In this document: one piece after another, positions 1-13,800 of the stretch
Numbering within the stretch: position 1 is the stretch's first letter
Layout of the letters: each line of letters begins with the position of its first letter
Source of the DNA: Harmothoe impar
Taxonomy: Eukaryota > Annelida > Polychaeta > Phyllodocida > Polynoidae
Direction of reading: 5' to 3'
DNA length: 64,000 nucleotides
NCBI GenBank assembly: GCA_947462335.1
Contig: OX381710.1
Location: 39,409,191 to 39,473,190, forward strand
The notes under the pieces: model-generated
What the model was told of the DNA's origin: nothing
The model's input: the letters and a program-made list of their open reading frames with translations, nothing else
Database searches by the model: none
Program-made: the position numbers and the translations under genes

Positions 1-13
1 TGGGTTTTCAGTG
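1..13. repeat. Terminal inverted repeat of a truncated TIR element
   Basis: The first bases of the window (TGGGTTTTCAGTG) match the right-hand end of the complete element at 53825-54470. The window probably opens at the end of another copy of that family. Only one end is visible, so this rests on 13 bases. Confidence 0.4.
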
Positions 14-3000
14 TGCAGTATAATGTCGACTCCCGCACCCCTGAATCGAGAAAAAAATTTGCCAAACAGCGAAGTACAACTGTAAGATTCTTTTAGAAAT
101 GTAAGTTTTAGGGACTGCGTTTGTACTTTATTCATACTTTATTTGAGCTGTATCCATACTTTATTTCGGTCGCGCTGATACTTTATGTTCATGAGGGACT
201 GGCGGCAACACTGATCATGACAACACATCTGCCAAAATAATTACTTGATCATCGAAGCATCACCTGGTTCTTGAAGGCTCGATAATTATCCTGAACGGAT
301 CACTTAAAACTACGCAACTCGGCAGGCATGTTTGTGTTTGGTGTGAACGGGAAAACACTTAATTGTTAAAACGTCTAATGTATTTCCGGGATTAAAGTTT
401 TAAAATGTTCCAAATAATTGTTTGTGTTATTAGTATTGATCATAAAAAAAATTAGTTAAATAAATTATTTAATCATCATTTTTAGCTGAACTAAATAGAT
501 CTGATGTACTTTCTTCATAGTCCTCCATGCATATGGGTTATTCATGCACTGAAGATAAGGATTCTCAAATATTTGTCAAAAGCTAGTAGGTTTTACTAAT
601 TTTTGTACCAACCATTAGCAAAAAACATGTGCCCCAAACTTCCTATCCTATCTTGGTGTTTTTCTACTAATGCTCAGCTAAAAGCTAGTGTTGCCTTAGC
701 TTGCCTGAAATAATTAGTAATTTAGGCTAATGCTATCAGTTATGGTATCTCAGTGACATCTACAATGTAAACTGTATTACCGATATCAAGGCCTCCACTT
801 GGGCGACACAGGTACCTGCAAAACAGGACGTTCTTTTAGGTCCTTTGTTCTACAAGATTTCACCAAACAAATACAGTATATTATAGTAGATATAGAATAT
901 ACTTATCTTTGGTATCACGTCGAGACAAAGGCGCCAGTATGTTTCTAACGGGCTCTGGTAGCTATACATTTGCATAATTGTGATCATGCATGCCATATTA
1001 CAGGGCTTAGGGGTCTGAAAATTGATTTCCTTTTTTTGGTCTATTCTCAAAGAGGACTGTTTTGGCTTTCCAAAAAATGTTTAATCTTAAGACTTTGGCT
1101 ATTATTTGCTGATATATGCGACAAATTATGCACATAAGGTGTTCTGTTCTGCGGCCACAAAACACTTGTTGACATTTTATTCCAGATAAACTCAAACATT
1201 TTCTCTCATTGGGCCAGACAAAATGGCACACACATGCAAGGCATTGCCATTTAAATGGCCCTAGACCCTTAAATTCGACCCGGTGACATGGACCTTTTTT
1301 GGCCCTAGTGACATGGGACATGAGGGGAAAATAGATAGTGACATGGGACAGGAGAAAAAAATAGATAGTGACATGGGACATCGGGAATTTCTTAAGATTG
1401 GGGACCCCCCCATCAAGGGCCCCATTTAACCAGGGAGGCAACTATGAAACCATTTGAAAAGAGACATTCTTAGGATTGCCACTCTTCACAAATTGGTAAA
1501 CAGACCAGGCTATTAGCCCTTGTGACTAGCTTTCATTTTCACCCACTCCCATGTCTCTAATCCTAACGGTTCATGAGCTAGAATTTATCGTGTTCTAGGC
1601 CAATCAGATAAGTGAAGAAAATTCACTGCCTCCCGAAAATCTTTCAAATGCAATAGCTCCGCAACCGCTTGTCCAACTGACTTGATTCTTGAAGCGTTGA
1701 AAAGCTAATGTCAGCCTCCTGATGACTAGCTACATGTAGAAGAGCATTTCCACATTGGGGAGGGGGGGTGCAGTGGGGGGGGGGGGGTAGGGTAAGATCA
1801 AAAGTGAGGGGAAAAGAAATGATACTTTTCTAAGCCTTTATGCACCCATCCGTAAGCCCCAAAGTCACTGGTTGGATCACACTTGTCTTAGATCATCAGC
1901 AAAAGGGAGCACTCAGCAAGGGAGAGAGGCTATTCGCTGCTCATGCCTCATGAAGCAGATGACCCTGGCTTTCCAGAACTGGTTTAATTGTGAAAATCGG
2001 TTGAATATTTATTGATTCATGAGGCTAAACGTGAACTTTAGGCACAGATTTTTGCCCCCGTGCAGTTTAAACAGCGTTTTCTGGGCCTTTAGGCATACTG
2101 AACTATAGTCTACGCTCCTTGTACTGACGACGAAGCCCTCAATTGGCTCGACTGGTCACAATTAATCAATAAAGAGGGTAAAAATGTACCGAAGGACTTC
2201 CTTTTCCATACAATGGGATACTTCATTTTACATACAATGGAATAATATATACTTGGTGTGAAATAAATGCCCTTTCGTTAACATAATATTATAAAATAAG
2301 TAATTCATTTGATTTTTGATATGACAGTAAATTAACTTTACCACTTTGTTTCTTAAAATGGAAATATCTAAAAGAAAAAAAAAGAGATTTTTCAGTCACG
2401 ACCTTTCTCCATTGAGGTGACGTATTAAGATACATATCACTTAGGAAATATTGTAACGCCTGTTATATCCGGTGTTGCATACTCAGATCTCTACGTGTTG
2501 CATACTATTGGCGATTTTTTTTATATTAAAGCGGTACAAGCAAAGAGCAAAGAATACTAAGAGGGCGCACTTACAAATTTCCCCATAGGTTAGCATTGCC
2601 CCTCAGCGAACAGAATACCTCAAAATACCCCAACAAGATGATATTATTGCTTGGAGTATAGCTAACTCATGTGTTGACTCTGACTATTCTGTAACTATAA
2701 TCATCTTTTTAAATGTGTGAAAATAGAAGTTTTTCTCATGTGATTATTGCAGATTTCTGGTTTTCTCTGGCCTGTGGTGCCCCCTTGTGGATGGTTTGTT
2801 GTCAAACCACAACAGATTTGAGTCTCCTTTTGAAGAGCGAGATGCTTTCAAGCATTTGCACATCTTGGTTGAGATTCTCCCAGGCCATCACGCCATGGGA
2901 GAGTGGATTCCTGCGATACTTCTCACATTTGGGTCGTTCAAGCCTTATCCTTTTTTTGTTGTCACTACCTAATGAGGGTAATAGATTTGCTGGGTCATTG

Positions 3001-4599
3001 GCGTGTCGGTAAATCAGACATAGAAGGTGCCTTTTTCGTCTGGTTTCAAGTCTTTCAGTTCTGCATTTCCTATGCAGGTAGTTCACTGATGTGTCCCCGA
3101 CCTTAGTCCTAGTACAGATCCTCAGACTGTTATTTTGTTGAGTTTGAAGTTTACATACTTTACTGGGCGGGGCTGGTTCACACAAGAAATTGCCGTATTC
3201 CATGCATGAAGAGTACGAGTGCTTGTTTATGGATCACAACAGCATCATCAATGTTCAGAATAAATATGGTTCATTCCACCTTGGTCTTTTACGGGATATA
3301 AATTAGCCTATACTGGTCACAGATAAGTGAAACTTAGGAGCTGGTATTTGGGTGTCATGCTGTCGGACATCCTACCTCCCCTACCTCCTGAGAAAATGTC
3401 TCTTGATACCTACGAAAGTTGTTCCAAAGACCAGACCACAGTTCTCTTTCAAAAAAGGCTCACATATCTGTAGAAGTCAACCAATTTTTCTCACATATAT
3501 TACTAACATTATCTCAGTCTTATTTGCTGAAAATTGACACCCCTTGAATTTAGATTAACCTACATATACCTAATTTACTTGTTATGTTATACTGTTCATT
3601 ACACTTCTTATATTATGTTTGGAACTGTGATGTGAACAAATGTCTAACCAGAAATTGGTCACTGTAAAATTCTATAGTTTTTCTTGACTCATTCATAAAA
3701 TTGCCATAATGTGCAAAACTGTCATGTCAAACTTTATACATGCACAATCCACAGGCCCAAAACTGGAGCCAGGTGAAAAGGGGTCCCAAGGACCGATCCT
3801 GTGCATTCGCCAGTATAAACAAAAATAAAATAAAAAAAATAAAAATCCAACAGTACAGTAGCATTAGGTAGCTCACCTAACTGGAATCACTGGGATTAAT
3901 GGAAATAAAAGAGACTCAGAAGAGCGTTCACGCATGCTTAGGCCTATAAAGACTCCAAACGAACCCTTGTGCGATTATCATACCGGTAGGCCTAAGTGGA
4001 TTCATGAACGGATCTAGGATATCCTTATAGATTTCCCCGGAATTAGATACTGCAATCTATTAAACACGGAACCTTCGCTTTTGATATGTAGGCCTTATAA
4101 TAGGCCTTTAATAAATTTAAGTCCATTTAAGCCATTGTGTATCATAAATAGGATTATGTGTGTGGTCTGTTAACAAGATTGTACGTATACTACCTATTGT
4201 AAGGGCCTCTGTTCATAGTTCAGAAAAAAAAGAAAAAAAAGTATATTATGATAATTCTTAGCCTACATTTGTCGGACATTTCTTACTATTTCACAGGTTG
4301 AAATTACAATTACAAAATGTAAAAAATCAAAGGTACTAGAAATATGAACACTATGATATTATATACCCAAGTATATCACATTTACTTTCCTTACAAGTTA
4401 CATAAACACGAGCTAACATGATCAAGATGAGCTTTCTTTGCTTGATGAGCCCATCAACACAATGCATAATCTAACTATGTGCGAAAACGGACATAAAAGA
4501 CGTGCGAGACACATCCAAAATGTGTTACTCTATAAACTTCAAAGCATGTTTGATAGCTAACACGTTGTTGTACCCTTTGAAACCCCAATAGCCGAGCTT
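14..4599. other. Intergenic sequence upstream of PLK4, no gene seen
   Basis: AT-rich sequence with only short open frames that lack splice structure or recognisable domains. It holds a 30-bp tandem repeat near 1306, a G-rich run near 1757-1790 and scattered A/T tracts. Near 3750-3845 an A-rich tail follows a short GC-richer stretch, which could be an old retroposon end. I found no conserved protein motif on either strand. Confidence 0.5.
1306..1380. repeat. 30-bp tandem repeat, three copies
   Basis: The motif TAGTGACATGGGACA recurs at 1306, 1336 and 1366 with A/G-rich spacers, giving an exact 30-base period. It explains the low-complexity minus-strand open frame here, which is not a gene. 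Confidence 0.85.
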
Positions 4600-4829
4600 C
4601 AACACCTTCCCATCGCAAGGCGCGAACAGAACGCCGCGCTCCGCTCCGGCCGGGACGCGACCTATATAATCCGTCGTTTACAGTCACAGCCTCACTTTCA
4701 AACCAGCGGCGCTCAAATTCAAACAAAATGGCGGACAACGTGCCCCAGTGTTGGTAAATGAAAACAATGTTTTGACTGTTTACATATTCCCAAGTTGATT
4801 ACCCCATTCGTGGATATAACGCAAGCAAG
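4600..4829 (+). promoter_or_regulatory. Likely PLK4 promoter and 5' leader
   Basis: A CpG-rich patch at about 4618-4660 stands out from the AT-rich surroundings. It is followed by a TATA-like TATATAA at 4663-4669 and then the PLK4 start at 4830. Promoter assignment is inferred from composition and position. The transcription start site is not visible directly. Confidence 0.45.
4728..4757 (+). CDS. Candidate upstream ORF in PLK4 5' leader (9 codons)
   Basis: An ATG in good Kozak context (aaaATGG) opens a 9-residue frame, MADNVPQCW, ending in TAA, 72 bases before the PLK4 ATG. A GTAAAT near its end could be a splice donor, but joining there to exon 2 reaches a stop within a few codons, so it is not an alternative PLK4 start. 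If the leader is transcribed this far upstream it would act as a uORF damping PLK4 translation. Seen: the frame and context. Inferred: any function. Confidence 0.35.
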   Translation: MADNVPQCW

Positions 4830-7800
4830 ATGCAGAACCAGGGATCAGAGGAGTCCATAAAGGTAGGTGATCGGTTCAGGATATTGTTGTTTTGAAGAGA
4901 ATCTTTTTGACATTTGTGTTTTGGTTTGTCGCCTTCGAAACAGGCTCGGAATGGCTCTGGACATGTACGGGCAGAGATTCTGAGTCTGATGGTCGACCGA
5001 AGCCATGGCGCACGTACAGGTAACATACTCTACTGTCATGTATTACATATGGGGAAATTGTCGCCTGTAAAGGGCAGATGGTATTTTCGGGATGTCATCG
5101 GAAAATCGCTTGTTGTAGATGGCAAGTTTTGTTTACAATCACCTGTCAAATCACAAATGGAGGGTCAGTGGACTCGGGTCAGGTGTGGGTGACAGTGACT
5201 GAGTAAGTGTGTAGCCTGTAGGTGGGCGTGGTGAATGGTGTGTCACACTGTGTATTGTCGGCCTGTCTACTAGTAGGCCTACGCTACTGTCAGTATACTT
5301 AACACTGCTGATATAATTAATAACTGACATTATGTATATCTATATGGAAACTACATTTTGTGAATACTTGAAACTAGAATTAAAGAACGCTAGAAATAAT
5401 TAATAGGTCCAAAAAACTAAAACTAAGTTAGTCCAAAATAAACATGATCTAGATATCATGTATAACTGATATCAATTGACAGAAAACAGTTTATCTTTAA
5501 TCAAATTTGATATACGTTTTCCAAATAATCAAATTGGTAGTTACTGTTCTCAGTGTCTTTGAATTTAAAATGTAATTACTTGATGAACCTTTGAACATAA
5601 GGGAGTGCTCATTTTTTAACAACAGGGGGGGGGGGGTGGTGGATTTGGGGGGGGGGGTAAAAAATTTGGACCCCTTGACCGGGGGGGGGGTAAAAAATTT
5701 AGACCCCTCTTGGGGGGGGGGTGAAAAAAATTCAACCTTTTTTGAGGGAAAAAGCCCGCGCGTTACTATGCTACAAAGGGGCGCGAACGTGCGCGATTTT
5801 CGGCCTGCCCGGGGGGGGGGGGGGGTAAAAAATTTCGACCCCTCTAGCCCTTTAAGGCCGACCAAAATATTTTTTTTCTGGTGTGGGGGGCGAGACATTT
5901 TGACAGGAACTTCTCCAGGGCCGAGCCTTTGATGATTCCCATAGAGTTATGTCGACTATAGTCGATGCTCGGCCAGCCATGGCGTCGACTATAGTCGATG
6001 CTCGGCCAGCCATGGCATCAACTATAGTCGATGCTCGGCCCTAAAGGGCTAGGGGGGGGGTGAAAAAATTTCGCGCGCTCCGCGCGAAATCTCACCACCC
6101 CCCCCCTGTTGTTAAAAAATGAGCACTCCCTAATCTGCCCATGGCCTTTAGATATATACTAGAGGGAATCATAAGTTATCAATTTCTGATGACGTTAACC
6201 TATTCTTATAATATTTGAGCCTTGGCTAAATATATCAAATGTCCAAAAATATTGTGATTCTTCTAAGGTTTAAACAGGGGTGAATATATTACTGATAGCA
6301 TCTAGATCAAGTACCGTTATCTGTTGTACTTCGATGGGACTTACCAGTAGTTAGAAGTTACTGAATTGGTTCTAAACTTTGATTTCAGGACTATCAGGTG
6401 ACCAACATGGTTGGTCGGGGTGGATTCGCATGTGTCTACCGAGCTCGATCCAATGTCACTGGTCAAGAGGTTTTTGGAAAAAAAAATTTGGACCCCTTGA
6501 CCGGGGGGGGGGGTAAAAAATTTAGACCCCTCTTGGGGGGGGGGTGAAAAAAATTCAACCTTTTTTGAGGGAAAAAGCCCGCGCGTTACTATGCTACAAA
6601 GGGGCGCGAACGTGCGCGATTTTCGGCCTGCCCGGGGGGGGGGGGGGGGTAAAAAATTTCGACCCCTCTAGCCCTTTAAGGCCGACCAAAATATTTTTTT
6701 TCTGGTGTGGGGGGCGAGACATTTTGACAGGAACTTCTCCAGGGCCGAGCCTTTGATGATTCCCATAGAGTTATGTCGACTATAGTCGATGCTCGGCCAG
6801 CCATGGCGTCGACTATAGTCGATGCTCGGCCAGCCATGGCATCAACTATAGTCGATGCTCGGCCCTAAAGGGCTAGGGGGGGGGTGAAAAAATTTCGCGC
6901 GCTCCGCGCGAAATCTCACCACCCCCCCCTGTTGTTAAAAAATGAGCACTCCCTAATCTGCCCATGGCCTTTAGATATATACTAGAGGGAATCATAAGTT
7001 ATCAATTTCTGATGACGTTAACCTATTCTAATAATATTTGAGCCTTGGCTAAATATATCAAATGTCCAAAAATATTGTGATTCTTCTAAGGTTTAAACAG
7101 GGGTGAATATATTACTGATAGCATCTAGATCAAGTACCGTTATCTGTTGTACTTCGATGGGACTTACCAGTAGTTAGAAGTTACTGAATTGGTTCTAAAC
7201 TTTGATTTCAGGACTATCAGGTGACCAACATGGTTGGTCGGGGTGGATTCGCATGTGTCTACCGAGCTCGATCCAATGTCACTGGTCAAGAGGTGGCAAT
7301 CAAAATGGTGAGTACTGTAGCCTGTTACAGTCAGATAAAACAGAAAGAGGAGGGGCATTATGTTGTCTGTGATAATGAGATTTTATTCAGTGTTATATAA
7401 TACCGGATATTCGTATTTGAAATACAAAATCTTTAAGTTTAACGCTTCCTGTTCGTGGATTCCTTTAAGGATTATATAACAGTCATAAGACATTAAAAAT
7501 TATCTTGAGAAAGTTTCAAAACAGTTTATATTTAACTTTTTATCTTATATTTTTGTAGATCGAGAAGAAGCTGATGAATACAGGTGGTATGAGTGCCCGA
7601 GTCCGGAAAGAAGTAGAAATTCACTCACAACTCAAGCATCCCTCCATACTTGAGGTAATGATCCAGTTTACTCAAAAACTATTTTTATTTACACTAATCA
7701 GAAATGTCAACATGTTAAACCATGGCAGGGCCAGCGTCGAGGATCGACCCCTGACCGCCGCCATTGACTGAGTAGGTAATGGGGGGGGGGCTTAGTGTGT

Positions 7801-10800
7801 GTGTAGGATTATGTTCTCTGGTTAAGTGGAAACCTGGCAGCATTGGAGGTCCATGTACTATACATGGCCAGGGGAAGGTGGTACTGGGTGTATGTGTACC
7901 TATGAAGGGGACGGGTACTGTCAGAGTGTGTCTACGGTGGGACCCTAACCTGTTCAGACCAGGGAGCCCCATGACCAAACAGGTCCCAATCCCAAAGACT
8001 AATCCCTAGTCTAACCCTATATCTGGGGTGGCTATCTGGTGTGAGGTAATCCTGGATTATTTAACCAGCCTGGGAGCGTGCCTTCTGTAGTTTACCTCTC
8101 CACTTGACCTAGTCTGTGGTCTACTCAAGCCGGGGCATGTTACTGCCGAGGTGTCACAGTCAAAGGGAGGCGTGATTGGGGAGGTGTGAATCACAATTTT
8201 GATACTCAAATTATAGGTGATAATGTGTCACAAATCAACCACTGCTCACTTCCATCATCATAATAAAGAGTAAAATGACATTTTTTCCCCCATGAAAGAT
8301 TCAACTGATATTTGCATTCAACCCCCTTCATTAGTAAAAGAAAAGGGATGCGTATTATTAACATTTTAAAAAATGACATTTTCTTAGTAATTGTTATATA
8401 ATAGCAAAGGGATGTAACACGCCAGTCTGGTGTCAGGTGTATATGTATAGAGTGAATAGGTACACAGAGAACAGAAAGCCCCCCTAGGCCTAGTATTGGC
8501 AGTACCCTTAGTACTGAGATAGTGAGTGACCTGGATCGATACCTGGAAGGTCTGTGTCCCGCTCACCACCTGGTCCTCCACTCTCCTGTACTGCTGCTGT
8601 ACTGTTAGCTCCCCTGCAGTCTAGTCTCAAGCAGTACTGGAAACCTGGCAGCACTTAACACAATGTTCTTGCAATGGCTTGCAAGATTAATTCAGTCAAT
8701 AAATGAAATATACAGTCCAAATCTGGAATATATAATATATCAAAAAGAAGTATCCAACAAACTAGCAAACAGCTAAAAAGTATGCTTAATATCATATTAT
8801 AAATTATATTACAAACATTACATAACTACAACTTCAGACCTGCTTCAGACATAAAGTTTCAGGTGGCTTTTATTACCTTTAAAAAGTACAAGTACCGTTT
8901 ATTGTTATAACAACGTTTCAACAAAAGGGTGGTGCCTTCTTCAGGTGATACCTGATAATTAAAAATGATGTCGATCAGTGTCTAACGTGCCTGTGTATTC
9001 CTCCACCAGCTGTACAACTACTTTGAGGATGATGCGTACGTCTACCTAGTACTGGAGATGTGTCATAATGGGGAGCTCTACTCCTTCCTCAAGACGCAGG
9101 GCAGGGGCCTCAACGAGGACGAAGGTATGACATTTAAAGCATTTAGACATCGTACATTAATATATGGATTTGTTTTATACATTGAAAAATGCAAAAAATC
9201 AACACGAAATTAATTTCTTTTTAAATTAAAAAAATGTATTCGTACATTTAGTCGAGAATACATATGAAGAAGGGGAATTTATTCTTTTGACTAGCTAATG
9301 AAAGGAATAAAGGCTGCAACATGAAGTGGAAAACCCTATTTTAATAGAAGTATTTAACCCTTTAGGGCCGAGCATTGACTATAGTTGATGCCATGGCCGG
9401 CCGAGCATCGACTATAGTCGACGCCATGGCTGGCCGAGCATCGGCTATAGTCGACATAACTCTATGGGAATCAGCAAAGGCTCGGCCCTAGGGGAAGTTC
9501 CTGTGAAAATGTATCGCCCCCATCACCAGAAAAACAATTTTTTGGTCGGCCTTAAAGGGTTAAATGATGTTCCTTAGCCTAGTTTGAGCAGCTCATTAAG
9601 TGTGTGTTTTTGTGTGAGCAGCTCGTCACTACATGCAGCAGGCTGTGAAGGGACTCCTCTACCTGCACTCACACGGCATCCTGCACCGCGACCTCACCCT
9701 GGCCAACCTACTCCTCACACGCGACATGGACGTGGTAAGTGCACTCGGCTCTATTCTAGCTCATCTTATAAGTCTGCGATCAATTTTTTTCAGTTTGAAC
9801 GTGGATTTATTGAGCCTCTCACAATATACAGAAGAGTGGTAAATCGAAGCAACAATAATAGTCACAGTATGAGTTTCCTGAATGGAAAGTTATATATGTA
9901 TGGTCAATGGGTCCTGAAAAATGTGAATAAAGACTAGATCTAAGGTGGTAAGAAGTTCACCCACCAAATCTTTATAACTTTTTGAAATGAAGATGATAGC
10001 CATTATCGGTAGTTATTCCGACTTGAAGCTGTAATGCATATAAACACGCTATTTTGGATTTATTTGTAACTGAGCAGGATTGTCATGGATTTTTTCTTTT
10101 TATTATAGAAAATTGCAGACTTTGGTCTTGCTACACAACTCTCCGTCCCTGATGAGAAACACTTCACTATGTGCGGCACTCCAAACTACATCTCCCCGTA
10201 AGTAAATGGCAATGTAATTAGTGTGATTAAAGGAATAGTGTTGTGTATATTCAGTGATTAGCATAGAGCATACGCTTCCAGATATTTAGTGGTGATTTTT
10301 GCTTCAATATTATTAAAAAGTAAAATTTCTCTTGAAATTATGGAATCCTTATAAAATCATCTTTATCCTTTGGCAGGGAGATCGCTATGCGGGGGCCTCA
10401 TGGATTGGAGGCGGATGTATGGTCAGTTGGATGTATGCTGTACACGTTACTTGTCGGCCGTCCTCCATTTGACACTCATGGTGTTAAGAACACACTCACC
10501 AAGGTTATAAAAGGTCACTTTGACCTGCCGGAGCACCTCAGTCCCGCTGCCTGCCACCTCATCACGGCTCTACTACAGAAGGACCCGCGTGACCGACTAC
10601 CACTCGACCGGATTCTACATCACCCGTTTATGACAAACACCGCGCTGGATGAGCGACACTACCTCAAACCAGCTAAGGTATGTATGAGTTCTTTTAGAAA
10701 TCTGTATGATTCACTGTTTTTTTGCTTCATCTAGTTCCTACATGTTAGTTGTTACACACATATTAGTTAATTTATACTGAATAAATCACTAATTTTCAAT

Positions 10801-13800
10801 TTGCTTCATTCAGTGCTGAGATGTTACACATAAAGGTTGATTTATACTGAATAAATTACACATTTCCAACCAAATTCTCATTATCATGAAATATATTCAA
10901 TCACTATTAAACACAGCAAATATGCATTTAGAAGAATACAAATTAAACTTGGACTATTTTTTTAGAATGACCGAGCACCATCAATGGACAGTGGACACAT
11001 GACTATGTCCACAACCACCATGCATAGCACAATGAGCAGTGGTAGCTCTAAGACCAAGCCGCTCCGCGTCTTCCCAGCCAACAACTCCAATAAGAGCGAC
11101 AAGTTGGGTGTGTTAGAAGAGACAGAGCCTTCTCAGCGGCACTACAACAAAGGGCATTACCACTCAGGGTCCCGGGGTAATACAGACAGCCATAGCTATC
11201 AGAAGTCAGCTGTCCAAAGACACCCACCCTCCCCACCTGTACGACTAAGGGACAGGTATGTTGTAAAATACTCTTTATAGAAAGGTTTTAAAAAAATTTT
11301 TAGACAAGGGACAAATATTATTTTCATTATAAATCTTTTGGTATTTGCATATATTCTGTTACAGATGTGCGGGTTGAGGTTCAACTACTTTTTAATGTGC
11401 GGCACTTTTAATTTCAGTGAACCCGAGAGATCCAGGACCGAGGTAGATGGAACGCCTTTCCGTCGTAACCTATACTCATCGGGGTTGTCAAAGTCTGTCA
11501 CTGCCCTCCCAACACGCCAAACCTCAGTGGATTACTCAGAACAAAGAGTCTTTGAGAGTAAACCTAAGAGCGCTCCCAGTAGCCCACCACAAACCGATTC
11601 CTCTAGTAGACTCACACAGCAGAAATATTATGATGCAAGGTCATATGAGGATATAACTGCTGCGGATACTAACACAGACTATATGTCCAAGCGCCTGGGA
11701 CCAGAGCTCGGTACGGCACTCCGTGAGCGGGCTCACAGCCCAGCTAGTTCCCAGTCGAGCAACCCGCCACAACCGGCAATGGGCCAGCTCGACTTCACCA
11801 TGGGTAGCAAGGACAGTAGAGACAGTAGTTACTCCAATGATAACCAACTCAACCAACACCGAACTCTCAATCGTGTACGACACCATGACGATTTGGATTT
11901 ATCGCTGGAGCATGAAGCAAAGGGTTACCGACACGGCTCCCATAGACCGGCCACCGGAGATACCGATAGTATCCCCAGCCCCCGTAGTGACAAGGAGGTT
12001 TACCAAAAACAGCGGTCTGCAGCACCTCTGGCTCCTAACTTCTCTAAAAGTAGCCCCGACCTACAGAAACTGAACTACACTGGTGGGGCAGCTTCAGGAA
12101 GCCGCCCACAGCTCAAGGTGTACGGTGACATTGACTTCTCAGAGGGTCACGAGCAGAGCCCACACAATCCTAGACCTAGTCGGTCTCACCAGCCTTCCGC
12201 AGCCCTCATACAGAGACAGAAGAGTCGTGAGAACGGGTCAGACACTGGCCCGACTCCTGTCAGAAACAAGGAGGGAAAGACGCTGCGGGATTGTTCCTCT
12301 CCTCTGCAATCAGCTCGGTTACGCTCTATAAGACAGCGAACCCGAAACGCTGTGGTGAACATCCTAGATGATGGCTGTGTGTGTCTGGAGTTTATCAAGC
12401 AGAAAGATGGTAAGGACCGCGTGCTAGAAGTGTTCAGAATTTCACCGACTGGAGAAACAGTGGAGGTTTACCAGCCTAACGCAGGGAAGGGATGTCCTTC
12501 AAAGGACCGGCCGGCAACACCACCCCCTCCTGAGAATATCAAGAAGTACTTAATGGCTGAACTACCACAGAAATACTGGAAACGCTACCAGTATGCTGCA
12601 AGGTAGGCATTCGATTCACATACTCAATTCCTATCAGTTCACAAAATAAATATACAGTTAATCCTTTTTCTTTTAGAATCGTAGAATACCCGTAGCTTAA
12701 AAAAAAAAAAAAATCCTATTAGTGAAATGAAAATTATATCAGTTACTCTCCTCTATTTCAACAAAAGATTCTTCTCCTCACGGGCACTCAAGAATTTTAT
12801 TTATTTCCAACTTTTAGGTTTGTTCGCCTCGTTCGTTCCAAGACGCCAAAAGTCACCATGTACACGAGACAAGCCAAGTGTATGTTGATGGAGAATTCTC
12901 CAGGTGCCGACTTCGAGGTCATGTTCTATGATGGTAAGTTTGAGATAATTAACCACCAATTCTCAATGTTCAAGAGAAAAAATCAGAAAAAAATCATGTT
13001 AAATTTTGTTTAAGAGTAAACAGTTTTTGAGACGATTTCAAAGTTAACAATTTTTAAGTCGATTTCCAAGTAAACCATTTATAATTCTGTTAAAAATCAT
13101 TTTCCATTTTTGCAATACATGTATATTCACGATATTTCTAGGCAAACATTCACCCTAGACAACAAGATTGTAACCCCCATGCTCTTTGTTACAGGTGCTA
13201 AATTCAGTCAGACGGCAGAGGGTACCCGTATTATCCAACGGGACGGTACATCATTAACACTCGAGTCAGACAGTGGTATCCAGCACCTCGCTCCCCAGAC
13301 TCGCCAAATGTGGCACTACGTTCAAGAGGTAAGAGAAACCTTTTATATAAATTTGCATGTTTTTTTCGTCTAAACTTTGTGTAATAGCTTTTTCGAATGA
13401 TTGAAGTCATCCCACAGTTTTCCAATCTGTTTTCCGATAATATTTTCAAATAGGAACAGGGACATATTAGTACTTCAAAGCTTTCTTTTTTTGATAGGTA
13501 GATCTAAAAATAGAATACAACGTTAATGTTGCCATACAAATACTATATTGGTTTTTCGATTGGATTTTTAGTGCCATCGTCGTTGTGTGGAGTTGGAGTC
13601 ATTGCTCGCCTCTATAGACAGGAACCAAAATGATGTAACCTATTTCCCGGTCACCGTTGGACGTCGCCCCAACGTGTCAGCGGGTATATGTGGAGCAGAT
13701 AGTACCCCGACAGGGCGGGACCGGCACAGTAGGGGACGGTCACAGGGCCACTCCCCGAGCAGTGGCAGAGACCCTTCTCCTGGAACTGTAAGTGCTATTT

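Larger units (their letters stand above)
5659..7294 (+). repeat. Tandem segmental duplication (about 815-bp unit) in PLK4 intron 1 and exon 2
   Basis: Unit 1 (5659-6471) and unit 2 (about 6478-7294) are nearly identical, differing in G-run lengths and occasional substitutions. Each contains most of the nested MITE, 430 bases of intron and the start of PLK4 exon 2. The junction lies after 6471, with about six extra bases before the A-run of unit 2. It is either a very recent tandem duplication or a false duplication from merging two haplotypes. Confidence 0.9.

Noticed and set aside
4475..5039. Minus-strand open frames over the PLK4 promoter, suggesting a divergent gene
   Set aside because: No domain or splice evidence; they are shadows of the GC-rich promoter and first exon.
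5497..5932. Glycine/proline-rich open frames on both strands
   Set aside because: These are translations of G-runs in a MITE, repeated in the other copies.
8900..8950. TGAAGAAGGC-GAAACGTTG type motif (minus strand), also TCTGAAGAAG-CGAAAG near 47298
   Set aside because: It resembles stem-loops at ends of Penelope-like or other retroelements, but no coding part or boundaries are visible, so no feature was called.
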